A stretch of DNA of 64,000 nucleotides from Micromussa lordhowensis (taxonomy: Eukaryota > Cnidaria > Anthozoa > Scleractinia > Lobophylliidae). The stretch is taken from assembly GCA_964020085.1 (NCBI GenBank), contig OZ026600.1, positions 6,727,348-6,791,347 on the forward strand, given 5' to 3'. A program made the position numbers and the translations under genes. The notes beneath the pieces are model-generated. The model was given only the letters and a program-made list of their open reading frames with translations, did not search any database and was not told the DNA's origin. Shown here one piece after another: positions 22,265-32,383 of the stretch. Each line of letters opens with the position of its first letter. The first letter of the stretch is position 1.

Positions 22265-22980
22265 AGATATTTTATATATTTAAAATTAGTTTGTTGGTTG
22301 CAAGCCACACACGAATTCTCTCCAAATCAAAATTAATACAGTTATTCATTCCATCAACATCACTACCAGCAAAAGTAATACTAGTATCATTAGCGTACAT
22401 ACTTGGTTGGGAGTGCTGGAAAGAATTAGGCAGATCATTTATATATAATAGAAATAGAAGGGGCCCAAGAATCGTTCCTGTGGAACATCACAGCGAAGGA
22501 ACATTCTAGACGATTTATTCCCGTTTACCAAAGACGTTCGGGGTAGGGTTTTTTTTAAATAACAGCAGAACCATTGGTTTGCGGAACCCTGAATACCATA
22601 AGCTTGTAATTTTGAAAGAAGAATAGTGTGGTCCACAGGAGCGAAGGCCTTCTTAAGATCTAAAAATACAACAGCATTAATAAAGCCACGATCGATGTTT
22701 ATCAGTCAATTCGATCAAGGCAGCAACTGCAGAATGAACCGAGCGAAAACCAGATTGGTGTCTACTGAGAAGATTGTTTTCGTTTAGACAATGATACAAC
22801 TGATCATAATTAATTCACTCGAAAACCTTGTGGGCCACAACCGGGGTAATCGATATCGGTCGATAATCACTCGTACTTCCAGCTTCCTTGCACTCTTCAA
22901 TAAAATACCAGTGTGTCGATCGACTGATTGAATATCAGAGCGAGTGGCCCGGAGATATACGGTTCATATATACTTTTAGG
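22265..22980 (-). pseudogene. LINE reverse transcriptase fragment
   Basis: Minus-strand pieces of a non-LTR reverse transcriptase in several frames: DHTILLSKLQAYGIQGSANQ, WFCCYLKK and LVNGNKSS are continuous (22439-22636); RHQSGFRS and HCLNENNLL lie upstream in broken frames. Motifs fit the palm of a CR1/L2-like RT. It abuts the 3' end of the Penelope fragment at an AT-rich tract. The same junction exists in unit 2 (52590), so both insertions pre-date the duplication. Confidence 0.7.
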
Positions 22981-23542
22981 TACTTTTAACAATGATTTTT
23001 TTTCATAAATTCACGAATCACGTATGCCTTTTAGTCGCTTCGCGTCACATACTAATTTTTGCCCTCATCACGTGTCACGCATAAACCCTCTGCTACTACT
23101 AATCGTTATCGGGCCCATGAGGACTCTTGAGGCCGGTTTTTCTTTTTCGGTTTCCGTAATCAAATACTTTTACGGGGTGCGGGGATTAGCCGCACGCCCA
23201 ACCCCCAACCTGGAGGACCGGTGACTACCATTTAGTCTGGCCTCTACCCTCTGCTACCTTGCATTATATGTCGTAGTATCGGTCTTATTATTTATAATTT
23301 TTTTTTTCCTCGCTTATTTGACTTTTTTGTTGAATTCACGATTAACTCATGACAGGACTCTGTGTCGTCCAATTCGTTTTGCAATCAAACTAGGTACGTT
23401 GTGATCAAAGTCTTAAATATTTCACGATACGAAGTCCTTTCTAGTAATTTTAAAACGCGCCAATCACCGGTCATTTTGGATTTGTGCTTGATGACTCGGA
23501 CAGGGACAGGGAAATTATCGTTATCGTAATGTAATCGTTTTC
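22981..23542. other. No gene seen
   Basis: Part of the 3-kb stretch present in unit 1 and absent from unit 2. No open frame with coding character. Confidence 0.45.
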
Positions 23543-23700
23543 GTAGCCTGCGTAGCAAGCGTTCCTGTGCGTTTTTAGCGAAAAGAAAACCCATTTTTTT
23601 GCGCTCTCCCCAATTTTCGCGCGGCCAAAATTCGTTCGGTCGCCGATCCTGGGTTTTCCTTTCGCTAAAAACGCACAGGAACGCTTGCTACGCAGGCTAT
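23543..23700. repeat. 158-bp hairpin
   Basis: Arms of about 50 bp: GTAGCCTGCGTAGCAAGCGT, continuing through GTGCGTTTTTAGCG, is the inverted complement of the sequence ending at 23700. The loop contains GCGCTCTCCCC. A small foldback or MITE. Confidence 0.85.
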
Positions 23701-24237
23701 CGTTTTAGAAAAGCCTCGTTTTCAAAAACGTTTTCCAACACTTTTGTTGCTTACACAGTCTGCGTGACTGTGAGATCTCTACTAGTATACTAATGCAAAT
23801 GCTGTGATCTGATTGGTTGAACTAATCGTATATTATCAGCAGTTAGAGAGTAGTGGCTGGAGATCGTCCACGTAATGGTAGCCTTTAGTGGTTTCTCTAA
23901 TGTTTGGCGGACGATTTAGAAATATTACAGGATAACTGAACTTAATTCTGAAGAACATTAAAGAAAGAAAACTGACCGTTATGCGACTTTAAAACCTTAA
24001 AATTTCTCAATGAACAGTTGAGCGCGCTTGGACAACTGCAAGTTTTCAAAATGCAATTAAATCCGTGTGATTTTGACAGAGCATGAAGTTTAATACTTCG
24101 TCGAGAAATGACTGCGAACCGTTATTTGAAGGAGATTTAGTTAGTCATAATCTAATTGTAAATTAGGAGGCAGTGGCTGTCGGTCGTCTACAAAATGGCG
24201 ACGTTCTTTCGTTTTCCTGAAGTTAATTTGGAGGACC

Positions 24238-24292
24238 ATATGTGTCATCAAGAGAAAATGAGGGACCCCTCATTTTCTCTTGGTGTCATATA
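24238..24292. repeat. Short perfect-type hairpin
   Basis: TCAAGAGAAAATGAGGGA and TCATTTTCTCTTGGTGTCAT pair around a tiny loop; about 55 bp in all. A possible transcript hairpin or minimal MITE. Confidence 0.65.
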
Positions 24293-24389
24293 TTGAGATC
24301 GGTTTGACCAATCGGCCTTAAGTACAAACTTCCTTTGGAATTCGTTGGAATCCTTGAAAGTTTGGTCCACGTTTCAAGGCTTCTAGCCA

Positions 24390-24424
24390 GGGGAGGGGGA
24401 GGGGGAGGGGGGGGGGGAGGGGGT
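24390..24424. repeat. G-rich low-complexity tract
   Basis: GGGGAGGGGGAGGGGG followed by a G12 run and GAGGGGG. It gives artefactual poly-Gly/poly-Pro frames and could form a G-quadruplex. It interrupts a segment (24335-24500) that otherwise resembles the complement of 20960-21110. Confidence 0.8.
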
Positions 24425-24654
24425 TCATATAAGGTACATGTCGTGTCCTTGACAAGAAAATTGGTCACTCCAGGCGCTAGCCATATAATCAATGAAGTTA
24501 AATTCATTTCTAATTCGCCCAAGAAGTACCAACGCTTTCAACGTCAACATTGTCGCGCGACATATTTTAAGGAAATGTTGCCCGCATTACTTAGCATGAG
24601 GTTAAACTGCGCGGGTTTAAGCTTCCTAAAGGACCCTAAATATCCAGCCATAAC

Positions 24655-24870
24655 TAATCGATGATCAATCACATCAATATAATGGTAATCAATGAGTAAT
24701 CGATGGGTAATCGGTTGCGTAGTCTTTGATTATTGGCGATGATCAACGAGTAATGGATGAGTAATCAAAGTCCCAAAATTTTGTGGCCTATCGGTTACTC
24801 ATTGATGTAATTGATTACCTATTGATGTTATTGAATACTCATCGATGACCCATCGATTACTCATCGACTA
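24655..24870. repeat. Inverted and direct array of AATCGATGAGTAATC-type words
   Basis: Repeated variants of (T)AATCGATG(A/G)GTAATC on the left and their complements GATTACTCATCGA on the right, meeting around CCCAAAATTTTGTGGCCTATCG. A related block lies at 25645-25765 and shares the central TTTGTGGCCTATCG. Consistent with a MITE family. Confidence 0.7.
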
Positions 24871-25256
24871 TTATACTGCCCACGAAAAACACATTTCTTA
24901 CTTTTTTGTACCATTTTTTCGTCTGTGATTCTTTTATTTGTGTTAAACGTATTTTTTCTTTTTATCTGGCGTTTCTGTTGACGAAATTGTGCCTTCACAA
25001 AAGGTCAAATATCCTCCCGGCATGTCGAGACGTGAAGTGCTAACCACAAAAACACAGCATCACTTTACCCAACTCTTTATTTAACTAGTCTTAGTAAATT
25101 CTCAGCTCCGACTATTGCATTTCTAGCTTTTTGATTGGCTAAAAAACTCCGACTATGAGCCAATGTTAAATAGTTTCCGCACGACGTTTTCAACTCAGCC
25201 CTCTATAATGGCTGAAATAAAATCGACGGCAAAACCCGGTTTGAGAATTTACTAAA

Positions 25257-25370
25257 ACAATTATTCCATTCGCCCTTGTTGGATATGAAGTGATTATAAC
25301 CAACTCGCGCTACGCGCTCCTTGGTTATTTTATCACTTCATATCCAACTCGGGCTCATGGAATAATTGTT
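25257..25370. repeat. 114-bp hairpin MITE
   Basis: ACAATTATTCCATTCGCCC and GTTGGATATGAAGTGATTAT on the left pair with the complement ending AATAATTGTT on the right; the loop is CTCGCGCTACGCGCTC. No coding. Confidence 0.8.
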
Positions 25371-25644
25371 ATATAGTTCTCACTACATCTGCCCCCGCCT
25401 TGGATATCACATTTATTGTGTAGTGAACTGTACAACTGCGTTTATTTTTATGCTTACAGGCTATTAAATTAAACTAAAGGATGCCGGAAAAAAAATACCC
25501 ATGTGCAATAAGAAAACTATGATCTATTTATTTTGAAAACGTATTCAGTTCATGTATTGTAGCACTTCACTTTTTGGGAAGTAACAAGCTGATCTGACCT
25601 TTTACTCTCGTTGTAATCCTTTAAATAACACCAAATGAACAAAA
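25371..25644. other. No gene seen
   Basis: AT-rich spacer between two MITE-like repeats, specific to unit 1. Confidence 0.4.
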
Positions 25645-25765
25645 ATGTCTCAATGACTAATCGATAACTAATGGATAAGCAAACATTTTGTGGCCTATCG
25701 ATTAGTCATCGATTACTCATTGATCATCGGCATTACTCAATGACTAATCAACTGATAACCTAGTT
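25645..25765. repeat. Second block of the ATCGATTACTCATTGATC-type inverted array
   Basis: TGACTAATCGATAACTAATG is followed by TTTGTGGCCTATCG and the inverted GATTAGTCATCGATTACTC. Its right part (from about 25718) is where homology with unit 2 resumes (52968), so a rearrangement breakpoint lies within this repeat. Confidence 0.65.
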
Positions 25766-26894
25766 GATTACTTCCTGCGCTTGAATAAGCATACATCAGT
25801 GGTCAACAAAATAATACACATTCTTCTCTTGATTGTTGCGAAATTCCAACGGAGTAAAAAGTTGAATACAAAAGAGCGCCGAGCCTAATGCCAAGATCTG
25901 AATCCAGCGACAACTCAGCGCTCACTGCTCGTTATATCCGCTAATTATCACAAGGATTATGTTACAATACAGAAGCGTACACCGACAACGAAACTGAAAA
26001 CGCCCTCAAAATGAAATACAAAGCTTTCCTCAGTCTATTTTGTTGAGCCAAACTTTGTCTTGGTATTCGTTTACCAACTTTTCGATTTCGAATTGTGCTT
26101 CTCTTCAATACAAATGCACAAACTGGCGAAGTCGCAATGATTAGTGGTAGCAATGGAATGCAAATTTCCGTTGTTCACGCTGATGACGCTGTTTTCAGAT
26201 TGAGTTTTACTAAACTTCGATTGTTTAAGTAGCTAGAGCAGAAAACCCATTGAATAACATACCTTGAGCTGATTGGGGAAAGAACGCCCATATATAAAAT
26301 CAAAAGCGGGCTAGCAGCCCGTGGCGTGCTGCAAACAGGAAAAATTATCACATGACCATAAAAGAAAGTGAAATTTTCTGCTAATTTATCTTTAAAATAC
26401 ATTAATTGAGCAACAGGCTGTACCTTGATCGACTGAAGGTGAAAATTGTAGATCCGGTAGACGACAAAAATGGATGACAAACGCTAACAAAACGAAATAT
26501 CCAAGAGAGAAATTTCAAGCAACGGAACAAACTGATGCGTGATGCTTGGGCATTCGATCCGATCTGAATAAAACTTAGACAGGCGCCTTTTGACCTTTTT
26601 TCGGTTGAATGGTAAATCAGCAGTTCTTACAATTCTCGGATTTCCCGCATTTCCCGCATTTCCCATGCATTGCGTCCATTTCGAAATATTTGGTCGAATG
26701 GAAAGCGCAAGGCCCGGATGCTTTCCTTGCACTTATAAAACTAGGTATACCTATCGATAGAGTGCCAACGAGCGAAGAATTTGTGCTATAATAAGGGGTT
26801 TATTAATACAGCGTAACGGATTTTTGGTTCTCTTCTGTTGCAAACATTACCGAGACAAAATTATAGCGCGTTTACCGGCCGGTAACGTTCGTCA
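25766..26894. other. Shared distal part of unit 1, no gene recognised
   Basis: Parallel to 52990-54031 of unit 2 as far as 26733. Minus-strand frames with a shared KVQPVAQLMYFKDKLAEN segment (26175-26480 and 53477-53755) and KVGKRIPRQSLAQQNRL (25962-26153 and 53222-53434) are kept in both units, but they show no domain and change ends between copies. A decayed gene is possible. Confidence 0.4.
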
Positions 26895-27345
26895 CGCAAT
26901 CCCTGAATATCAAGAGTATTTGGAATGTATCGCTGCTCGGTCGAACTTTCAGTTCAATATGATGGGCAAAGTCAAAGTGAAAGTGAACACGCTAGTTTGA
27001 TTGATGAACACGACTCGTTTAATTCTGTGGCAAAATAGATCCGATTTGTGTTTTGAACACTGGATTCGTCTGTATGATAAACACGCTCGTTCAGTTCTGT
27101 TCTGAAACACTGCCGACTCAACCTTCAGTTCGATATGCTAGATTTCAACACTGGATATTTGCTCTAGTGGTTCGACTGGTGAACACAATCTTTCCAAAAA
27201 AGCTGCCCGATGGAACTTTCAGTTCGATATAGGTAAACAGAGAAGGAATACACTGTTTCGATTCATGAACACGCTCGTTCAATTCTGTGGTGAACACGCT
27301 GGTTCGGTTTCGTGTCGATTTTGTGTCTTGGATTTGCTCTTGTCT
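26895..27345. repeat. Degenerate minisatellite-like region
   Basis: Loose repeats of GAACACGCT(C/G)GTTC(A/G)(A/G)TTCTGTG and TTCAGTTCGATATG recur at irregular spacing. No tandem period can be fixed by eye. Confidence 0.5.
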
Positions 27346-27632
27346 AACAGTTTTCCTCAATATTCGAATTAGAAGAAGAGTTTTGTTAAGGGTACGCTCC
27401 CCAATTGAACTTTCATTTCGATAAAGTGAGAGAGGAAACACGCTGGTTCGATATGTTCTGAGACTATATGAAATTGTTCACAGTTGGATAAACACAACAG
27501 CAAAGAAAACAATGATATTCCACGAGACAAGTCTAGATGTAACTCGCCTCCTGATTGGCTAAAAACTACAATGGCTCGAATACTTCCGTCCTTGCAATTG
27601 GCTCAAACTGAGCCATTGTTACATCTTAAGCC

Positions 27633-27738
27633 GACGCAAGCATAAGCTCAAGCACAAGCGCAAGCACAAGGATCAAAATTTTTCCTTTTTCTTGTGCTTG
27701 CGCTTATACTTGCGTTCGCTTGCGTTGTGTGAAAATTT
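27633..27738. repeat. Hairpin of the GCAAGCATAAG family, inverted copy
   Basis: GACGCAAGCATAAGCTCAAG ... CGTTGTGTGAAAATTTAAAA is the reverse complement of 40650-40755. It marks the left edge of the material present in unit 2 but not in unit 1. Confidence 0.8.
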
Positions 27739-28531
27739 AAAACTAGTAATAACCACAGGTTAGGAAGTGCGGGCGAGGGCTATGCATGATTTGTTTCACT
27801 GAGGTTAACGAATTCATTGTAAAACAGTGGCGTTGTGTTCTTTTTCCATTTTGGGCATTTATATTTGGGCCTAAGAGTGGTTTTACTGACGTTGTGAAAC
27901 AGTAACACCAGTTTGATTATACACTAGTTCTATTCTGTGTTGGGTTTGACAAAATGACAACAACAGACACGGACAGGAAACGTTCCGAGATCACAAGTTC
28001 ACACGCTCGATTTTGATTGGACGGCGTGCCAGCTATGCATGAGCTGCACGTGATTCTTCGACGAAATAGACGTCGTCCACGTGATAAAATTGTGTTGTGT
28101 GCATTCCAATTTATGGACCGCGACCTGGACCGTCACTTCTGCATGAACTGCACGTGATTCTTGACATTCTTAGCTTCAAGAAGGCGAAATTTACATATTA
28201 TTTGAGCCCTTCAACTACATTAAAGATCATTGACTATGGAAGGTGAAACAGCTATGCTTTGGTGAGAATTGTCTTCTGCTTGGTGTTGGTTTCTAGCGGT
28301 CAGAACGCCTGTGCTCAAATTACTGCTGCTTCGTGTTTGTCTCGCGTGGTCAAAGCGCCTGTGCTAAAATTACGTCCTTTCATTTCATTGGTTCTTAGTG
28401 TCCCTAGGGACAAATATTTGGAAGGACCGACTTTTTTGCTAAATTCGAGTCACTGCAAGGCTATATAACTGCCGCGCATGCGTTTGAAACCAATGTTGAG
28501 ATTAGGATTGCGGGCTCCGCTGGTCGCCCGC
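27739..28531. other. Unit-2-specific spacer, no gene seen
   Basis: No coding frame. It ends with a small stem ATTGCGGGC..GCCCGCAAT (28507-28534) just where the DIRS element begins. Confidence 0.5.
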
Positions 28532-28565
28532 AATTAGACAAAAGGTACTTACCTTGAAGTGTAAT

Positions 28566-28895
28566 AGACCTTTTTACCGATACGGCGGCCATCTTGAATT
28601 CCGAGGAAATTATGGGATGCCCAGGGGGCAGATGAGAAATAATTAAAAAGAATACTGTGGCGTGATAACTTTTAACACTAATTTTTCGGTAACCATAGGA
28701 ACAACTGCCAAATATCGTGACGGAAAGATGTAGCGCTTGTAATATTTGTTATGGAATATGAGAGACAAGCAGTAAAAATTTATCCTGAAAGCTGTGTATA
28801 CGATAAATTTTCCAGCGATTGCCCCCTCGGCAGCCCATAATTTCTCAGTCAAAACAATAGAAATCAAGATGGCCGCCGTATCGGTAAAAAGGTCT
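28566..28895. mobile_element. 330-bp MITE inside the DIRS-2 left terminal repeat
   Basis: Ends AGACCTTTTTACCGATACGG and its perfect complement (about 30 bp inverted, including CGGCGGCCATCTTG). It is flanked by AT on both sides (28564-28565, 28896-28897). The intact sequence GTGTAATTATAATT in the other terminal repeat (near 40325 and, inverted, near 40615) shows the empty site with a single AT. Confidence 0.9.
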
Positions 28896-29000
28896 ATTAT
28901 AATTCTCTGAAGATATGCGGAGCATTCTTCCTAGGTAACTAACAGGCCAGCGGTCACACTTTAAAGTCATTCAAATGCAAATTACTGGACGATGTATAAT

Positions 29001-29305
29001 TATCAGATTAAACGAGACTTACCTGTAAGTTGAAGTTTGATCAAGATTCTGTCTTGTCATCAGTCCGGAACGAAGGAGTCACATGAGAAGCGCATGCGCG
29101 TTGCCGATCAGTATTCAACGTGAGTAGTGCAGGAGAAAAAAGGAACGAAGGACACGGGAGGGAGGGTACATGAGGGCATGTGACTCCTTCGTTCCGGACT
29201 GATGACAAGACAGAATCTTGATCAAACTTCAACTTACAGGTAAGTCTCGTTTAATCTGATAATTCTATCTTGTCATCAGTCTTCCTCACTACGGAGTCAC
29301 ATGAG
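29001..29305 (-). repeat. DIRS-1 3' end: right terminal repeat and internal complementary region
   Basis: 28998-29085 and 29177-29264 are 88-bp inverted copies of each other around a 91-bp spacer. Immediately inward, 29265-29305 (CTATCTTGTCATCAGTCTTC...) is the complement of the other end of the element. An internal block complementary to both extremities is the hallmark of DIRS, thought to align the ends for circle formation. Confidence 0.85.
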
Positions 29306-29522
29306 ACTTCAAAGTCCTGCATTACGAACAACTCTCATAACAGTAGATAATGTTTATTCCCAAACTCGAGAAAGAATGATACAGTTCAAACAGATCAAAG
29401 GGTGTCTGGATTCAACAGCACTGAACCAAAATTAACTGAGGCAGTGTCAACAGGCTTGTCATAAAACTTTGCAAATGTACTAGAATTAGACCACCCTGCA
29501 CTCTGCATAATCACTGCTAAAC

Positions 29523-30539
29523 TTAGACCTTTAGCCTTACAACTGGATGTTGATGCAGCTCTGCTGCTATATGAGCAGAGTATTTGTTAATGTCGATCCC
29601 TGCTGACTCTAACACTTGCTTAACCCATCTGGAGATGGTATCTTTGGACACAGGTTTAAAAGGTTTAACATAACTTATCAGTAACTGGGAGTGGTCCTCT
29701 CGCAACTGTTTCGTACGCTGCAAGTATTCCTTAAGATATTCTACCACACAAAGTTTCTTGTCACTTTGGAAAGAGAGTAAATCAATGGGTGCTAGGTGTC
29801 GTCCAGGCTTACTCTGTTTTAGTTTCTCACAAATAGTTATTCTGTAGCGGTCATCCATTTCTTGGATGTAGTTGACATCAAACTTGTGTATAGTCTGTCC
29901 ACGCTGTCCCGTAGTGAGACAAAGTAACATGGTCAAATTTAGAGTAAGCTGCTTAAGAGATAAGGATCTCAAAGGTGCAGCAGCCCTCAAATAACCTAAC
30001 ACAATATTAACGTCCCAAATTTCAGAATATTTGGGTAAAGCTGGTTTTAACTCAAAAATCCCTTTCATGCAACGAGCTACTAACGGGTGCTCCCCAAACT
30101 TTACTCCATCTTCCAAAACAAGTATGGAAGAGAGCGCAGAACGCGCCGTGTTTATAGCGCTGTATCCTAAGCCTGATTTGTAAAGAAAAACGAGAAATTC
30201 AATGCCATTTGTTACTCCGGGCTGAAAAACATCAATGTTTTTGTCCCGACAGTACTTATTCCATTTGCTAAGGTACGTGTGATACTGCTTTGATGTGCCT
30301 TCTCTCCATGAAGCCATAAGTACGTCTTTTGCTGCAGGTGATAAAGCATATTTGTTTAGTCCCTCCCTGATAAGTGACATACGAGGAGGTTCAGCTTGTG
30401 CCAGATTGGATGAGTTTCCTTGGGATGGCTGGGCAGTTGAAGTAGATCTTTCCTGGCCTTTAGATACACTGGGTTTTGTTTGAGTAGCTGGAGAGCTCTT
30501 GGGTACCATGGTTGTGTAGGCCAATCCGGGAGCACGCAA
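29523..30539 (-). pseudogene. DIRS-1 tyrosine recombinase, frameshifted near its end
   Basis: Overlaps the end of the RT-RNase H frame by 184 bp. Core-binding part: SWREGTSKQYHTYLSKWNKY; catalytic part with the first R in TTGQRGQTIHKFD and the K-rich SKPGRHLAP strand. The frame then goes wrong at about 29568-29571, where two extra bases (a repeated AT after CTCAT) shift it; the H-x-x-R, W and Y box continues in another frame down to about 29470. As it stands it ends 338 codons after the start without the catalytic C-terminus. Confidence 0.85.
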
Positions 30540-32383
30540 ATCCCCTGTGCTCCCTCCGTCATCAGCTTGTTCAACACTGTTGGAATAACACTAAATGGAG
30601 GGAAAGCATAAAAATTTAGGTTGGACCAATTCAGGCTAAATGCATCGATGGCAATAGCCTCTGGGTCTGGTCTGTAAGACACATAAAGTGGGAACTGATG
30701 GTTTATACGAGAAGCAAACAAATCTACATCAGGTTTGAAGTGTAGCCTCTGTAGAGCACAAATTAGTGACGCCCTGTCAAGCCTCCACTCAGATGCTCTT
30801 TGGTTTCTGCGGGATTCAAAATCCGCAATAAGATTTTGTTTTCCAGGAATATGTGCAGCACTAAGCCAGATCTTGCGATCTATACACCATTCCCAGATCT
30901 CCTTAGCCACTGAATTGCAAGAGTCTGAGTGGCTTGTTCCCATGTGGTTAACCACAGTCACTGCTGTAGTGTTATCACACATTATTCTGATATGTGTATC
31001 GCTCTTCTCTTTAGCAAAAGTTTGGAGCCCCAACAAAATAGCCAACATTTCCAGATAGTTGATGTGGTGTTTAGATTCTGAATGGGACCAATTTCCTCCT
31101 GAGGACAACCCTGAAAATTCCGCCCCCCAACCCATTAGGGAAGCATCTGTTGTTATTTGATACTGGGGTTGTGGGTGGTTGATTACATTGTATGCATCTC
31201 CCACATGTTGAATCCACCAGTGTAATTCAGATTTAGCATGATGAGACAAAGACATCAAGTCATCAAAATTACCCTTTGTTCTAATCAGGGCTAGGGATTT
31301 ATCTTTTTCCAGGTGGCGGTAGTAAAGAGCTCCATGCATGACCCCCGGGAAGCTAGAAACTATTTTCCCAATAACACTTGCTACTTCCCTAATAGAAGGG
31401 GAAGAGTTTTCTAGTAATTCAGTACAGACATTTTGTAAGCTAGTAGCTTTCTCTCTGGTCAGTTGTATTGTCATTGTCACTGAATTTATTACAAACCCTA
31501 GGATAGTAAGTACTTGTGTGGGTATGAAAGTGGACTTCTCTGGATGTACAATCAAGCCTAATTTATCCAGCAGGACAGTAGTGTCTATAACATTTAGGAC
31601 ACATTTCTCATGGGTTTGCCCTTGTAGGTAAAGGTCATCAAGATGTGCCACAGCTATGTGTCCTTGTTTGTGCAGAGTAGACAGAGGGGGCTTAAGAATT
31701 TTAGTAAATATATGGGGGGCACATGACAACCCATTAGGAAGGCAGGTAAATTCATATAACTCTCCCTCCCAGATAAAGCGCAAAAATTTTCGATCTGAAG
31801 ATCGAATGGGGATAGAGTAATAGGCATCCTTCATGTCAACAGAAGCCATATAACAATTTTGGGAAACTAGTTTGGTTATGGTAGAAAGTGAGTCCATTTT
31901 AAAATGATAATGACTCACTGACTCATTAAACCGCTTGAGATTTAGTATAAGACGATGGGTCCCATCCTTCTTAGGACGAAGGAATACATTAGACAAAATT
32001 TGCCCAGGAATAGGTGACACCTTTGTGATGACCCGTTTCTCAAGCAGCTTATGCACTTCTTGACGAACAATGGGATATTCATGTTCTGAGAAGATTTGAT
32101 TAGGCAATTTGTGTTGAACAGGGGTGGCAGTACACTCAATAGCTGCTCCCAAAACATCAGATAAGAGGATTTTGTCATTAGTGAGAGTCCTCCAAGCTGT
32201 AAAATGAGCAGCCACCTGCCCAGCCTTAAATGTATGGCATAACATTTGTAAATAATTCACCAGGTTGGGCAGGAAACTTCCAAAACCACTTACCCTGTTC
32301 TTTATTTGCAGCAGTTGTCCCATTATTTCTTGTCGTTGTTTGGTGATTTTTTCTTTTTGTAATGCCGGTTCTGGCCTTTCCAT
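30356..32383 (-). CDS. DIRS-1 reverse transcriptase - RNase H
   Basis: 675 codons. RT motifs: HRLILNLKRFNE, ASVDMKDAYYSIPI (first D), FTCLPNGLSCAP, VAHLDDLYLQG (catalytic DD, in a V-x-HLDD variant). RNase H: TTDASLMGWGAEF (D), HHINYLEMLAILL (E), RIMCDNTTAVTVV (D), LSAAHIPGKQNLIADFESRR. This is the RT/RH type shared by DIRS and LTR elements. It overlaps Gag upstream (60 bp) and the recombinase downstream, both in other frames. No stop or shift seen. Confidence 0.9.
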   Translation of the reverse strand: MERPEPALQKEKITKQRQEIMGQLLQIKNRVSGFGSFLPNLVNYLQMLCHTFKAGQVAAHFTAWRTLTNDKILLSDVLGAAIECTATPVQHKLPNQIFSEHEYPIVRQEVHKLLEKRVITKVSPIPGQILSNVFLRPKKDGTHRLILNLKRFNESVSHYHFKMDSLSTITKLVSQNCYMASVDMKDAYYSIPIRSSDRKFLRFIWEGELYEFTCLPNGLSCAPHIFTKILKPPLSTLHKQGHIAVAHLDDLYLQGQTHEKCVLNVIDTTVLLDKLGLIVHPEKSTFIPTQVLTILGFVINSVTMTIQLTREKATSLQNVCTELLENSSPSIREVASVIGKIVSSFPGVMHGALYYRHLEKDKSLALIRTKGNFDDLMSLSHHAKSELHWWIQHVGDAYNVINHPQPQYQITTDASLMGWGAEFSGLSSGGNWSHSESKHHINYLEMLAILLGLQTFAKEKSDTHIRIMCDNTTAVTVVNHMGTSHSDSCNSVAKEIWEWCIDRKIWLSAAHIPGKQNLIADFESRRNQRASEWRLDRASLICALQRLHFKPDVDLFASRINHQFPLYVSYRPDPEAIAIDAFSLNWSNLNFYAFPPFSVIPTVLNKLMTEGAQGICVLPDWPTQPWYPRALQLLKQNPVYLKARKDLLQLPSHPKETHPIWHKLNLLVCHLSGRD

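Larger units (their letters stand above)
8510..26733. repeat. Segmental duplication, unit 1
   Basis: From TATTCGAATTAGAAGAA at 8510 the sequence runs parallel to unit 2 (from 27361), with interruptions, up to GATGCTTTCCTTGCACTTAT at about 26710-26733 (copy at about 54008-54031). It holds NLR copy 1. Differences from unit 2 are mostly discrete insertions: 10167-10505 and about 22690-25735 here; the DIRS nest and the 40806-42332 tandem there. About 19 TPR units also differ. Confidence 0.85.

Noticed and set aside
24286..24664. Poly-Pro and poly-Gly open frames
   Set aside because: Produced by the G-rich tract at 24390-24424; no conserved residues on either side in frame.
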